From assembly GCF_000020725.1 (NCBI RefSeq), contig NC_011146.1, forward strand, positions 372,001 to 436,000: 64,000 bases of DNA, written 5' to 3'. The position numbers and the translations under genes are program-made. Shown piece by piece: positions 55,101-63,606 of this stretch; positions within the stretch are counted from its first letter, which is position 1, and each line of letters opens with the position of its first letter. The notes under the pieces are model-generated. The model saw only the letters and a list, made by a program, of their open reading frames with translations, had not been told where the DNA came from and made no database searches. This DNA comes from Citrifermentans bemidjiense Bem. GTDB taxonomy: Bacteria; Desulfobacterota; Desulfuromonadia; Geobacterales; Geobacteraceae.

Positions 55101-55421
55101 GGCGGACTGCTGCAGCAGCTCCAGGATCCTCCAGGTCATCACCTCCGGGGCGAAGAGCGGAGCGTCCGCGGGGCTCTCCGGGAGCACGTAGGCGAAGACC
55201 TCTTCCACGAACTTGTTGGGAAAGAGGAAGTCGCCGTTGGCCCAGACGCCGATGCGGGTGGCAAGTTCCATGGAGAGCCAGCGCTGCATCCCCTTGTTCT
55301 GCACCACGACCAGTTCCTTGTCGAAGGGGGTGCAGGGGGCGGGACGGGGGGCGCGGACCACCCTTTCCAGCTCGTCCACCAGGCGTTCCATGCGGTTGCT
55401 GGTATATATCTTCAGCGGCAT
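52197..55421 (-). CDS. recC: RecBCD enzyme subunit RecC (exonuclease V gamma)
   Basis: A protein of 1074 residues, a helicase-like scaffold without intact Walker motifs. Family marks include the start IYTSNRMERLVDEL, KGMQRWLSMELA with FPNKFVEEVFAYVLP, MTPDIEAYAPYISAVF, and FCAMLPMRSIPFPVVALLGMNEGEFPR. RecC joins RecB and RecD and reads Chi. Start 55421 is the conserved MPLKIYTSN; an upstream extension to 55499 has no support. First gene of the operon. Confidence 0.95.
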   Translation of the reverse strand: MPLKIYTSNRMERLVDELERVVRAPRPAPCTPFDKELVVVQNKGMQRWLSMELATRIGVWANGDFLFPNKFVEEVFAYVLPESPADAPLFAPEVMTWRILELLQQSAGRAGFEEVAGYLADDGDGLKRMQLARRISDTFDRYTIYRPKELLRWEQGEEEHWQAQLWRALNDRAGQKHRARLLHDFLASRKNDRSWRRRISVIGIPSLPPFHLDVLAKVAEHAEVNLFLLNPCRQYWGEIVSERELARLEKHGQGEEQWYETGNPLLASWGKLGRDFFKAIIDDCGDHEREDSFYELPQGVLLHEVQADIVELRGAEAGPRQVQAGDLSLKIHSCHSPMREVEVLYDTLLSLFDADPLLSPRDVLVMTPDIEAYAPYISAVFDNPEEDRKRIPYSIADRSLKNEGEAARALVAILGLCGGRYGVATVLDILESPPVARRFGLSGDDLENVRDWLRGANIRWGIDASQRAEHGVPPFSENSWAAGLDRLLLGYAMNGDGRSFYNGILPYDDMEGGVALSFGRFLTFCEKLFAQTGALSRPRVPSEWVPALRQILDDFILPDQEGEREFLLLIEMAKKLGEFPAAAGFEEEIGIEVVRYWVEQQLGASKRDLGFLTGNVTFCAMLPMRSIPFPVVALLGMNEGEFPRRNPPQGFDLMTREPRSGDSSPRDEDRYLFLEALLSARKRLHISYVGQSIKDNAELPPSVLVSELLDYLERAFVTPEGKPAAEVARHPLQPFSLQYFNRDSALFSYSQQNCEGAKAKLSSPTPREPFLDAPLPAWEEEGTVTLKTLIDFLCNPAKELLRRRLGIRIEQGVEPLEESEPFALDTLAKYQLEQEMVTALLRGEELDTPYAVACARGDLPPGVCGSALFRKLGEPAQEFAAKVVEASDGEPLPPLDIDLVLPGGRIIGRIENLRTDRMVRYRYTKLKAKDQLRLWVEHLALNCAKAEGYPLESSFVASDSTIHLPPVEACTEHLDRLLELYRMGMTCPLKFFPESSLEYAKKSRDPKKAAKALADALGKWHGSEFYEGEGKDEHCRRCFGDDAPLDEEFATLALQVWEPLLELQKAKGKGKDRL

Positions 55422-55519
55422 TTCCCACTCCCTCGTCTCTGCGATTCGCGGCCCTTCCCAGCCTCCGGGCGGCTGCAAAGGAAGACGGAAACATAGCACA
55501 TCGTCACTTGGCTGTCTCT

Positions 55520-55570
55520 AAAAAGGGGACAGGCTACTTATTCAAAAAATAAAGTAGCCTGTCCCCTTTT
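55520..55570. repeat. Palindromic repeat upstream of recC (family D)
   Basis: AAAAAGGGGACAGGCTACTT, loop, AAGTAGCCTGTCCCCTTTT. Same family as 70-115. The 337-base gap 55422-55758 otherwise shows only the presumed divergent promoters of recC and the deacetylase gene. Confidence 0.75.
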
Positions 55571-55758
55571 CTGACGCTGCTTGCGTTGTCATTTTGTTTG
55601 GCTATATTTTGTCTTGGTGTTTGCTAATTAATGGGCCGACGAGCGTTATTAAGGATTGGTTCCGTTAATCCTGCGGCCTTGGCTGGCGGGCTTCGGGGCC
55701 GGCACGGGCGCCTCCTCTTTCTAATGGGAGAGTGGGAGAGAGGTAAAAGGAGAGCCGC

Positions 55759-56691
55759 ATGAAGCTCATCACGGAAGAGATGGTGGCACGCGCGTACTAC
55801 TGGGTGAAGCCTCTGATGTCACGCAAGCTGCAGATTCTCCTGCGCAGAGTGGTGGCAAGGCGCAAAAGGGCGTTGCACCGCTCCATCTGGCCCATCGATC
55901 CCGATGCAGGCGGCAAGCCCGCGGGCTTTCCCGGCTGGCCCAATGGGAACCGTTTCTCCGTGGTCCTCACCCACGACGTCGATACGGCGCGCGGCCTCGA
56001 GCGGTGCGAGGAGCTTATGGAGCTGGAAAAGGAGATGGGATTCCGCTCTTCGTTCAACTTCGTGGCCCACGATTACGTGCTACCTCCGGAGCTGCGCAGG
56101 AAACTGGTGGAGCAGGGGTTCGAGGTGGGGGTGCACGGCCTGGAGCACAACAGGAAGCTGTACGAGTCGCCTGACACCTTCGCCCGGCAGGCGGCGCTGA
56201 TCAACGGGTACCTGAAGGAGTGGGGCGCAGTCGGCTTCCGATCGCCCTGTGTCTACCATAACTTCGAATGGCTGCACCAACTTGACATCAGCTATGAGGC
56301 GTCCGCCTTCGACACTGACCCGTTCGAGCCGCAGTCCGACAGCCTGAGGACCATTTTCCCGGTGCACCAGACAGCGGTACCGGGGCGGGAATACGTCGTG
56401 CTCCCCTATACCCTGCCGCAGGACTTCACCATGTTCATCCTGTTCAGGGAAAAGGGGATCGGAATCTGGAAAGAGAAGCTGCGCTGGATCGCGGAGCACG
56501 GCGGCATGGCCCTCTTGATCACCCACCCCGATTACATGAACTTCGACGGCAACCGGCAGTTCGACGAGTATCACTGTGAACTCTACCGGGAGCTTTTGGA
56601 GCACATAAGGACTGAGTACCAAGGTGAGTACTGTCATCTCCTCCCTCATGAAATCGCCTCATTCTGGACCGAGCGTGTCGCCTTACGGTAA
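55759..56691 (+). CDS. Polysaccharide-deacetylase-family protein
   Basis: A protein of 310 residues. NodB-type motifs: catalytic Asp pair in LTHDVDTA, metal His pair in GVHGLEHN, GFRSPC, and a late His in LLITHPDYM. No signal peptide, so probably cytoplasmic or acting on lipid-linked sugars. AAAGGAGAGCC precedes ATG 55759. It is followed at 75 bases by a membrane-anchored EEP phosphatase. Confidence 0.82.
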   Translation: MKLITEEMVARAYYWVKPLMSRKLQILLRRVVARRKRALHRSIWPIDPDAGGKPAGFPGWPNGNRFSVVLTHDVDTARGLERCEELMELEKEMGFRSSFNFVAHDYVLPPELRRKLVEQGFEVGVHGLEHNRKLYESPDTFARQAALINGYLKEWGAVGFRSPCVYHNFEWLHQLDISYEASAFDTDPFEPQSDSLRTIFPVHQTAVPGREYVVLPYTLPQDFTMFILFREKGIGIWKEKLRWIAEHGGMALLITHPDYMNFDGNRQFDEYHCELYRELLEHIRTEYQGEYCHLLPHEIASFWTERVALR

Positions 56692-56766
56692 CCGGGCGGG
56701 CGCCCCTTATGCGCCAGCGCCTGTGGGCGACAGGGGCGGATCTGACCCGGTCCCCGGAGGTGGCGC

Positions 56767-57798
56767 ATGAGGCCCGTTTTGTGGTTGAACCTCCTCTACG
56801 CGGCTGTCATCGCAGCCATCGCCCTTTCCCACCGGATAGGCGCCGACCGCTTCTGGCCCGGCGCCTTGAACCTCTACCTCCCTCAGGTTATGTGGGCACT
56901 GCCTGGCATCATCCTGCTGCCGGTTACCTGGAAAGCCGAGCGTCCCTGGGTTTGGCTCCCCCTTTGTGCCCTCATGTGGGTCATCGGCCCGGTGATGGGG
57001 TACAACTGGCCCCTGAACCGGGAGAAGGGGGAAGTGTCGGGGACCCCGCTCAGGGTGATGACCTGGAACATCAAGTACGGAAAGCATGACCTCATGCCGC
57101 TGGTGGAGGAACTGGAGCGCAGCCGCCCCGACATCGTCCTTTTCCAGGATGCGGTGCGCGCCGGGGCTGGTCCATTGGCGGGGTACTTCAAGGATTGGCA
57201 CCTGCTCAGCCAGGGGCGATACCTGATCGCCAGCAGGTATCCCCTCTCGGCGGCCGAGGTTTTCGAGCTCCCCTACTCGGGGCGGAGTAAGGAGTACCTC
57301 CTGCGCTGCAAGGTGCGGGTCGGTTCCTCGGAAATATCGCTTTACGACGTCCACTTCAAGACCCCGCGCCGAAGCTTGAACGCCTTCCGGAAAGCGAAGC
57401 AAGGTCCCTGGTATATCCCGGATGCGGTGGAAAGGTTCGAGGACAACGTGACGCTGCGGCTCATCCAGGCCAGGACTGTCGCCGGATACCTCTCCCGCGA
57501 GAAGGGGCCGGTGCTGGTGGCGGGGGACCTGAATTCGCCCGACTCTTCCCTTGTCTGCCGCACGCTCAGGGAGGCGGGGCTGGCGGACGCTTTCGCCGCG
57601 GCCGGAGAGGGGTACGGCTACACCTACGGGCATTTCCTTTTGAAAAACAGGATTCCCTTGCTGCGCGTTTCCTGGATGCGCATCGACCACGTCATGACCA
57701 ACTCCTGGCTCACCGCTTCCCGCTGCCGGGTCGGGACCGGCAGGGCGTCGGACCACCGGCCCGTGATCGCCGATTTTTTACTAAAGAATTCCCCGTAG
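56767..57798 (+). CDS. Endonuclease/exonuclease/phosphatase (EEP) family protein with membrane anchor
   Basis: A protein of 343 residues. Three hydrophobic segments in the first ~80 residues, then the EEP domain: MTWNIKYG, LFQDAV for the metal-binding acid (Asp where Glu is usual), YDVHFKTPR, AGDLNSPDS, IDHVMTN and SDHRPVIADF. The catalytic domain should lie on one face of the inner membrane. Substrate may be a lipid or sugar phosphate. GGAGGTGGCGC precedes ATG 56767. Confidence 0.82.
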   Translation: MRPVLWLNLLYAAVIAAIALSHRIGADRFWPGALNLYLPQVMWALPGIILLPVTWKAERPWVWLPLCALMWVIGPVMGYNWPLNREKGEVSGTPLRVMTWNIKYGKHDLMPLVEELERSRPDIVLFQDAVRAGAGPLAGYFKDWHLLSQGRYLIASRYPLSAAEVFELPYSGRSKEYLLRCKVRVGSSEISLYDVHFKTPRRSLNAFRKAKQGPWYIPDAVERFEDNVTLRLIQARTVAGYLSREKGPVLVAGDLNSPDSSLVCRTLREAGLADAFAAAGEGYGYTYGHFLLKNRIPLLRVSWMRIDHVMTNSWLTASRCRVGTGRASDHRPVIADFLLKNSP

Positions 57799-57913
57799 TT
57801 GTCGTGGAGTTCCCCCACTTGTAATTGCACTTTTCAACCGAGCATGCTAGTTATGGTCGGTCTAACGAACAAGCGATCGGGCCGCCTGCGCGCCCGGACT
57901 GGAGTCTTTCAGC

Positions 57914-59143
57914 ATGCTCATCCTCACCCTCAACTGCCGGAGCTTTTCCGTGCAGTATCAACTTTTCGACTGGGGGCAAAACCGCACCCTGGCCAGCGGG
58001 AACGTGGAGCGGATCGTCATCGGGGATACCTTCCTCATCCACAAGGTCCCCGGCAAGGAGCCCAGGCAGCTTGACGCCGACTGCGCCGATCACACCCAGG
58101 CGCTGCAATTCGTGTTGGACACGCTGACCGACGCGAAGGACGGGGTGCTCCCTGATGTAGCAAGCATCCGCGCCATCGGGCACCGCGTGGTTCATGGGGG
58201 AGAGAGGTTCACCAGGTCGGTGCTGATAGATGACGACGTCGTCGCGGCCATCAAGGAGACCGCGAACCTCGCCCCGCTGCACAACACCCCGAACTTGGCC
58301 GGCATCCGGGCAGCGCAGGAGCTCTTGCCCGACCTGCCGCAGGTCGCCATCTTCGACACCGCCTTCCACCAGACCATGCCGGAAAAAGCCTATATCTACC
58401 CACTTCCCTACGACTGGTACAAGCAGCACGGCATCAGGCGCTACGGCTTCCACGGGCAGTCACACCTCCATGCCGCCAGGAGGGGGGCCGCGCTCGCCGG
58501 GGTTCCCCTGGAGCGCTGCAACCTGGTGACGGTGCACACCGGCAACGGCGTGTCGCTCTGCGCGCTGAAAAACGGGGTCTCGGTCGATACCAGCATGGGG
58601 CTCACGCCGCTGGAAGGGGTGATGATGGGGACCCGCTGCGGCGACATAGACGCGGGGATCGTCCCGTTCATGATCAACGAGGCGGGCATCTCGGCGACGG
58701 ACATGGATCTCTTCCTGAACCAGAAGAGCGGGCTCGCGGGGATAGTGGGGCGCCGGGTGAGCCGCAGGACGGTGGTGGACGAGGCGGTGGTGGGAGACGC
58801 ACGTTGCCAGCTGGCTCTCGACATGGAGTCCTACCGTCTGCGCAAGTACATAGGGGCCTACATCGCCGTGATCGGCAAGCCCGACGCCATCGTCTTCACC
58901 TACGGCGAGGGGTGGGAGGACTGGCCGGTCCGGGGTATGGCGCTCAAGGGGATGGAACAGTTCGGCATCGAGGTGGACCTGAAGCGGGACGAGGAGGCCT
59001 TGCGGGGCGAGCGGGAGATGCTGATCAGCGCCGACAGCTCCAAGGTCAAGGTGTTTGCCCTTCCCAGCGGCGAGGAGATGATGCTCAACGAAGACGTGGC
59101 CGCCATTATGGGGTGGCCGGTGCGCGAGGCGGGTGCTGCCTAG
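57914..59143 (+). CDS. Acetate kinase family paralogue with altered catalytic motifs
   Basis: A protein of 409 residues that aligns with acetate kinase throughout: [37 protein letters not shown] and [21 protein letters not shown]. Two motifs differ. The N-terminal NxGSSSxK reads NCRSFSVQ, and the late GIGEN reads GEGWED, which puts Trp at the usual metal-binding Glu. It may be slow, use another acid, or be non-catalytic. GGAG lies nine bases before the start. Its stop overlaps the metX stop by four bases. Confidence 0.8.
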   Translation: MLILTLNCRSFSVQYQLFDWGQNRTLASGNVERIVIGDTFLIHKVPGKEPRQLDADCADHTQALQFVLDTLTDAKDGVLPDVASIRAIGHRVVHGGERFTRSVLIDDDVVAAIKETANLAPLHNTPNLAGIRAAQELLPDLPQVAIFDTAFHQTMPEKAYIYPLPYDWYKQHGIRRYGFHGQSHLHAARRGAALAGVPLERCNLVTVHTGNGVSLCALKNGVSVDTSMGLTPLEGVMMGTRCGDIDAGIVPFMINEAGISATDMDLFLNQKSGLAGIVGRRVSRRTVVDEAVVGDARCQLALDMESYRLRKYIGAYIAVIGKPDAIVFTYGEGWEDWPVRGMALKGMEQFGIEVDLKRDEEALRGEREMLISADSSKVKVFALPSGEEMMLNEDVAAIMGWPVREAGAA

Positions 59144-60243
59144 ACCTTGACCCGGTCCAGGAAGGACTCGACCAGCGGGGTGAAGGTCTGGTGCTCCAAA
59201 AGGAAGGCGTCGTGGCCGTAGGCCGAGGTGATCAGGTGGTACTCGACCTGTTTTCCCAGCGTCTTGAGTGATGCGACCATCTCCTCGGTCTGCGCCGGCG
59301 GGTAGAGCCAGTCCGAGGTGAAGGCGAAGAACTGGATCGGGGCGGTAACCGGCGCGAAGGCTTCCTCCAGCGATTCGCACCCCGAGGCGACGTCGTAGAG
59401 GTCGAGCGCCTTGGCGAGGTAGAGGAAGGAGTTGGCGTCGAAGCGGTCCACGAAGTTGTAGCCGTTGTAGGTCAGGTAGCGTTCCACCTCGAACTGCCCG
59501 AAGAAGTCGAACTGCCCGTCGCGGGCGGAGAAGCGGCGGTCGAACTTGGCCGTCATCGATTCGTCCGAGAGGAAGGTGATGTGCCCGATGCCGCGGGCTA
59601 AAGCCAGGCCGTCCTTGGGGTTCTTCCGGTATTCCCCTTTTTTCCAGTTAGGGTCGTTGAAGATGGCCCAGCGCGCCACGGCGTTCAGCGAGATGGCCTG
59701 CGCCGAAGGGCGCGGCGTCGTGGCGAGCACCACGGCCGAGCCTACCCGCTCCGGGAACTGGGTCGCCCACTCCAGGGCCTGCATCCCCCCCATGCTCCCC
59801 CCCAGCACGCAGAAAAGCTTCCCGATTCCGAGCCGGTCCATGAGCAGGGCCTGGGCCTTCACCATGTCGCGCACCGTGATCACCGGGAAGGCCAGGTTGT
59901 AGCGCTTGCCGGTCTTCGGGTTGATCGAGGTGGGGCCGGTGGAGCCGAAGCAGGAGCCGATCACGTTGGAGCAGATCACGAAGTAGCGGTCGGTGTCCAA
60001 AAGGGCGCCGGGGCCGACGATTTCGTCCCACCAGCCCGCGCGCTTCTCGTCTTCGCTGTAGCGACCGGCCAAGTGCGCGCTGCCGGTCCAGGCATGGGTC
60101 ACCAGGATGGCGTTCGAGCGCGACTCGTTCAAGGTGCCGTAGGTCTCGTAGGCTATGTCGATCGGCCCCAGGATACGCCCGCTTTCCAGCCGCAGTTCCG
60201 TATCGAAGGTGGCGATCTGTTCTGTCACTATGCCGTAGGACAT
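59140..60243 (-). CDS. metX: Homoserine O-acetyltransferase
   Basis: A protein of 367 residues of the MetX alpha/beta-hydrolase family. Visible are the nucleophile elbow [11 protein letters not shown], the acceptor region [20 protein letters not shown], the acid in [10 protein letters not shown] and the His in YGHDAFLLE. It acetylates homoserine for methionine synthesis. A SAM-I riboswitch and terminator precede it, so the gene is shut when S-adenosylmethionine is plentiful. Confidence 0.95.
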   Translation of the reverse strand: MSYGIVTEQIATFDTELRLESGRILGPIDIAYETYGTLNESRSNAILVTHAWTGSAHLAGRYSEDEKRAGWWDEIVGPGALLDTDRYFVICSNVIGSCFGSTGPTSINPKTGKRYNLAFPVITVRDMVKAQALLMDRLGIGKLFCVLGGSMGGMQALEWATQFPERVGSAVVLATTPRPSAQAISLNAVARWAIFNDPNWKKGEYRKNPKDGLALARGIGHITFLSDESMTAKFDRRFSARDGQFDFFGQFEVERYLTYNGYNFVDRFDANSFLYLAKALDLYDVASGCESLEEAFAPVTAPIQFFAFTSDWLYPPAQTEEMVASLKTLGKQVEYHLITSAYGHDAFLLEHQTFTPLVESFLDRVKV

Positions 60244-60282
60244 GTTTCTCTCTTAAATGATGCGCCGCATGCAGCAGGTATT

Positions 60283-60319
60283 AAAAAAGCCCCGTCTCGG
60301 TATGAGAGAAGGGGCTTTT
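60283..60319 (-). terminator. Terminator of the metX SAM riboswitch
   Basis: On the minus strand AAAAGCCCC, a loop with TCTCTCATACCGAGAC, GGGGC and six T. It lies 40 bases before metX. Its own stem is complete without the aptamer, so an antiterminator using the gap 60320-60344 is expected. Confidence 0.85.
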
Positions 60320-60344
60320 GTGGTGATGGAGCTAAAGCGCCTTT

Positions 60345-60442
60345 CTCATCTTCGCCTTTCGGCAGGATTTAGCACCTGTCGCCCATTTCTGGGCCGGTTG
60401 CTGTGGCTTCGCAGGGCCTTTCCCTCCACCACTCTAGATAAG
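60345..60442 (-). promoter_or_regulatory. SAM-I (S-box) riboswitch upstream of metX
   Basis: Read on the minus strand it has the full S-box pattern: CTTATCTAGAGTGGTGGAGG, GGCCCTGCGAAGCC, CAGCAACCGG, GGTGCTAAATCCTGC and the closing GATGAG, which pairs with the start (P1). The kink-turn and core bases are present. It is followed by a terminator and metX, the expected OFF arrangement. Confidence 0.93.
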
Positions 60443-60469
60443 CAGGTCTTTTTATTCAATTGTGGCTGC

Positions 60470-60498
60470 AGGATAAGGGAGCCGTTTATATTTGTCAA
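60470..60498 (-). promoter_or_regulatory. Sigma-70 promoter of the metX transcript
   Basis: On the minus strand TTGACA (60498-60493), 17 bases, TATCCT (60475-60470). The start would be near 60463, about 20 bases before the riboswitch. Confidence 0.65.
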
Positions 60499-60518
60499 CG
60501 GCAAACTTGCCCGGCGGT

Positions 60519-60689
60519 TTACAAGTCGTTACGGTATTTCACCAGCAGGTAAAAGCAGACTACCCCACCAACGGCCATCAGCGCGTCGCGCCCCCACGGT
60601 ATGGGCTTGTCCAGCCCGGAGTAGATCAGGGGATCGAGGAAGGCGCTGGTGAGGAGCGTCACTGCGGCCAGGGAGAGGAGCTTTTTCAC
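60519..60689 (-). CDS. Small membrane protein coupled to the beta-hydroxyacid dehydrogenase gene
   Basis: A protein of 56 residues from GTG 60689, which overlaps the stop of the upstream gene as GTGA. Two hydrophobic helices: LLSLAAVTLLTSAFL near the start and LMAVGGVVCFYLLV near the end, with PLIYSGLDKPIPWGRD between. The overlap and good codon use support it. Function unknown. Confidence 0.65.
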   Translation of the reverse strand: MKKLLSLAAVTLLTSAFLDPLIYSGLDKPIPWGRDALMAVGGVVCFYLLVKYRNDL

Positions 60690-61549
60690 GAGGCGATCGC
60701 CTTGAAGACGGCGCTGAAGTCCTGGTCCGAGAACCCTTGCGACCTCGCCCTTTTGAAGCTTTCATTGGCGGCGGAGGCGGAAAAAAGCGGCTGCCCCAAC
60801 TGATCCCCGAGCGCCACGGCGAGGCGCATGTCCTTTTGCATGTGCTTGAGGGGAAAGGCCGTGGCGAAGTTTTCCTGCCCGATCTGCGCCCCCTTCAGCT
60901 TGAACATCGGGTTCGCCATGGCGCCGGCGTCGATGACGTCCAATAGGTCGCTGCATTCGAGCCCCGCCTTGTCAGCGAGCGCGAGCCCCTCGCAGAAGAT
61001 GGTCATCATCCCTCCCATGACCATGTTGACGATGAGCTTCATCTGCGCGCCGCGCCCCACCTCGCCAAGATAAAGGCTTTTCTTTCCCATCTTTTCGAAG
61101 AGCGGGAGCGCCTGATCGAAGAGCCCCCGGTCGCCTGCGGCGAGGATGATCAGGGTGCCGTCCTCGGCCGGCTTCTTGCTGCCGGAAACGGGAGCTTCCA
61201 GGAACCTCCCACCCTTGCCGGTCACGGCAGCGCCGATCTCCTGCGCCGTCGCGGCGTCGACCGTCGACATGTCGACGTAACCCCTTCCGGCGCCGATCCC
61301 TTCCAGCGCGCCTTCAGGGCCGAAGCAGACCGCGTGTGCCGCTGCCGGGTCGGCCAGCATGGCGATGGTGACGCTGCAGGAGGAGGTCACCTCGGCGGGG
61401 GTGGCGGCAACCGTGGCCCCGAGCGCCGCGAACTCGGCGCACTTTTCCTGCGACCGGTTCCAGACCGTCACCTTGAAACCCGCCTTGAGCAGGTTTTTGG
61501 CCATCGCGCTTCCCATGATCCCCAATCCTAAAAATCCGTATTGTTCCAT
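60686..61549 (-). CDS. NAD(P)-dependent beta-hydroxyacid dehydrogenase (4-hydroxybutyrate/succinic semialdehyde reductase type)
   Basis: A protein of 287 residues. The Rossmann motif GLGIMGSAMAKNLLKAG opens it. The substrate motif is APVSGSKKPAEDG, the catalytic Lys is in GRGAQMKLIVNM, and LKHMQKDMRLA is near the end. Length and motifs fit the Geobacter enzymes that reduce succinic semialdehyde and glyoxylate. Start 61549 has AAGGAGAAG directly upstream. A small membrane protein is coupled to its end. Confidence 0.9.
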   Translation of the reverse strand: MEQYGFLGLGIMGSAMAKNLLKAGFKVTVWNRSQEKCAEFAALGATVAATPAEVTSSCSVTIAMLADPAAAHAVCFGPEGALEGIGAGRGYVDMSTVDAATAQEIGAAVTGKGGRFLEAPVSGSKKPAEDGTLIILAAGDRGLFDQALPLFEKMGKKSLYLGEVGRGAQMKLIVNMVMGGMMTIFCEGLALADKAGLECSDLLDVIDAGAMANPMFKLKGAQIGQENFATAFPLKHMQKDMRLAVALGDQLGQPLFSASAANESFKRARSQGFSDQDFSAVFKAIAS

Positions 61550-61631
61550 CTTCTTCTCCTTGGAAATAGATTTATCGACTGCTATCTCTTCGATGCCAGC
61601 GCCGCCGGGCGCCACTTGCGCACCGAGTTTA

Positions 61632-61823
61632 TCAGAAAGAGCGCCTCCGCATGGCCGCACCCCCCCGGTCGGACGCCGCCGCGTCCACCGATGGGCGCGA
61701 GTCGCCGCAGTAGAAAGGGCTGTCATGGGGCGGGAAGGGGGCCTGGAAGCGGCTTTGGTAGACCTCGCCCGCCGGCGCGTAGAAGCTGTAGCCATGCAGG
61801 TATGCGGGGGAGACCGCGGTCAA
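61632..61823 (-). CDS. Possible small protein coupled to the TIGR02757-type gene
   Basis: A frame of 63 codons from TTG 61823, overlapping the previous stop as TTGA. Third positions are mostly G or C as in true genes here. The peptide has YLHGYSFYAPAGEVYQSRFQ and PFYCGDSRPS. It could be a short gene or the natural C terminus of the upstream protein after a frameshift. The rest of the 270-base gap holds nothing clear. Confidence 0.3.
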   Translation of the reverse strand: MTAVSPAYLHGYSFYAPAGEVYQSRFQAPFPPHDSPFYCGDSRPSVDAAASDRGGAAMRRRSF

Positions 61824-62689
61824 GGCGATCCAACCGGGCAGAGCCCGGCGATGGGGCAGGCTACGCACTTCAAGTGGTCCTTGCCGTCGCAACCCTCGGA
61901 GATCCCCAGGTGGCAGATGGAGAAGTCGTATTTGACCGGGTCCGCCGGGTCGAGCTCGCGCAGCGCCGCGGTGATCTCGCGCGCCATGCGCCAGTCCGCC
62001 TGCTTGCGGGCGGTGAAGCCCAGAAGCCTGCAGATGCGCTGGATATGCGCGTCCACGGGGATGACCAACTGGTCCGGCCTGATCCCCTTCCAGATCCCCA
62101 GGTCGATGCCGTCGGCCGGCCGCACCATCCACCGAAGGTACATGCAGAGCCTTTTGCAGGCGCTACCCGAGGCGGGGGAGGGAAAGAAGAAGGGGAAGTA
62201 GGAGTCGGCGGGGGGAGTGGCGGCGCCGAAGACGGGGGTGAAGTCGAGGGACTTCACCGCCTCGCTGAACCCGGAGAGGGTCCCGGTCAGGTCCTCCTCC
62301 CCTTGGACGTGGAACTGGAGCAGCCACCCCTCCACGGACCCCGCCTGCTCCAGCATGGTGCGGCAGGCGAAAAGGAGCGCGCAGAGGTCGCGGGCGTCGT
62401 TGAAGCGGTGCTTGAAACCGGCGAAGAGCCGGGAGCCTTGCTCCGGCTCTAACCGCTCGACGAAGCGGCGCGGGGAATCCCCCATCCGGTCGAAGATCCA
62501 GGCGAGGTTCTTCTTGATTATCTTGACGTTGCCGTAGGCGAACGAGGAGGCGATGAGGCCGGCGATCTCCTGGTCCCGCGGGTCGGCATAGCGGTGGCAG
62601 AACGAAAGCGGGTCGTTGGCGAGGTGCTCCTGCGAGCGGACGGCGTAAAGTGAATCGAGTACGGTTTTAAGTTCCAGCGAGCTTCTCAT
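61820..62689 (-). CDS. TIGR02757/DUF2400-family protein with EndoIII-like cysteine cluster
   Basis: A protein of 289 residues. The N-terminal part (DPLSFCHRYADPRDQEIAG, ASSFAYGNV) and PVDAHIQRICRLLGF are typical of DUF2400. The tail has CDGKDHLKCVACPIAGLC, a C-x7-C-x2-C-x5-C pattern like the 4Fe-4S loop of endonuclease III. A helix-hairpin-helix-like DNA-glycosylase relation is plausible, activity unproven. ATG 62689 has GGGAG upstream; a TTG at 62719 is rejected. Confidence 0.82.
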   Translation of the reverse strand: MRSSLELKTVLDSLYAVRSQEHLANDPLSFCHRYADPRDQEIAGLIASSFAYGNVKIIKKNLAWIFDRMGDSPRRFVERLEPEQGSRLFAGFKHRFNDARDLCALLFACRTMLEQAGSVEGWLLQFHVQGEEDLTGTLSGFSEAVKSLDFTPVFGAATPPADSYFPFFFPSPASGSACKRLCMYLRWMVRPADGIDLGIWKGIRPDQLVIPVDAHIQRICRLLGFTARKQADWRMAREITAALRELDPADPVKYDFSICHLGISEGCDGKDHLKCVACPIAGLCPVGSP

Positions 62690-62784
62690 TGGCGCAGCGC
62701 TCCCAGCTGTTATGGACAATCCTTTTGAACCTGCTAAGTTATCATAGTGCTAAATCAGCTTAAAGGAAAAAGGGGGTGCAACAC

Positions 62785-63156
62785 ATGAGACTTGCAGAAC
62801 TCTTTCCAGAGGGGGGACGAGGCATCATCGCCACCGCTGACGCGGCAGGCGTGGTCAACCAGGCGGTCTTCGCCATACCTCATGTAGTGGACGAGCAGAC
62901 GCTGGCCTGGGGCTTCAGCGAGGGGCGCACGATCGCCAACTTGAGGGAGAACCCGCACGCGAGCTACCTTTACCTCGCACCGTCCAGGGGATACAACGGC
63001 TGGAGATTGACCTTGACCATGGCCGAGGAAGCCGGCGAGGGGGAAATGCTGGAGAACATCAGGGAAAGGACGGCGCAGGTGGCGAGCCCTCAGGCGAGCG
63101 CTGCGGTGACCCGGGTGGCCTACTTCAAGGTGGAAGAGGTGCGCCCCCTGATGTGA
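62785..63156 (+). CDS. Pyridoxamine 5'-phosphate oxidase-fold (flavin-binding) protein
   Basis: A protein of 123 residues with the split-barrel FMN pattern: GIIATADAAGVVNQAVFAIPHVVD, LAWGFSEGRTIANLRENPHASYLYLAP. Small members of this class bind FMN, F420 or haem, and substrates are mostly unknown. GGGGGTGCAACAC lies before ATG 62785. It ends one base before the converging dtd gene. Confidence 0.8.
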   Translation: MRLAELFPEGGRGIIATADAAGVVNQAVFAIPHVVDEQTLAWGFSEGRTIANLRENPHASYLYLAPSRGYNGWRLTLTMAEEAGEGEMLENIRERTAQVASPQASAAVTRVAYFKVEEVRPLM

Positions 63157-63606
63157 CTAGCGCTTGGGCGGGGTCTCCAGGATGAAGGTCACCGGACCGT
63201 CGTTCACCAGGGAGACCTCCATATCAGCCTGAAAGATCCCGCTTTGCACCGGCACCCCCCGCTCCCATACCTGTCCCATGAAGTAGCTGTAAAGGCGGTT
63301 CGCCTCCTCGGGGGCCGCGGCGGTGTCGAAGGAAGGGCGGCGCCCCTTGGAGCAGTTGCCGGCCAGGGTGAACTGGGAAACGGCGAGCATCTCCCCCTTC
63401 ACCTCTGGCAGCGCCAGGTTCATCTTCCCCTCGTTGTCAGCAAAAATCCTCAGGTTGACGATCTTTTCCGCCATCCAGTCCGCCTGGGCGCAGCCGTCGC
63501 CGATCTCGACGCCCAAGAGCACCAGGACGCCCTTCCCGATCTCGCCGACCACCCTCCCCTCAACCGAGACCTTCGCTTCTTTCACCCGCTGGATTACTGC
63601 CTTCAC
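63157..63606 (-). CDS. dtd: D-aminoacyl-tRNA deacylase
   Basis: A protein of 149 residues, the usual DTD length. It begins [15 protein letters not shown], and has the SQFTL motif and the cross-subunit NDGPVTF motif (usual NxGPVT). The enzyme frees D-amino acids, and glycine from tRNA-Ala, as a dimer. GTG start overlaps the stop of the macro-domain gene (GTGA). Confidence 0.95.
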
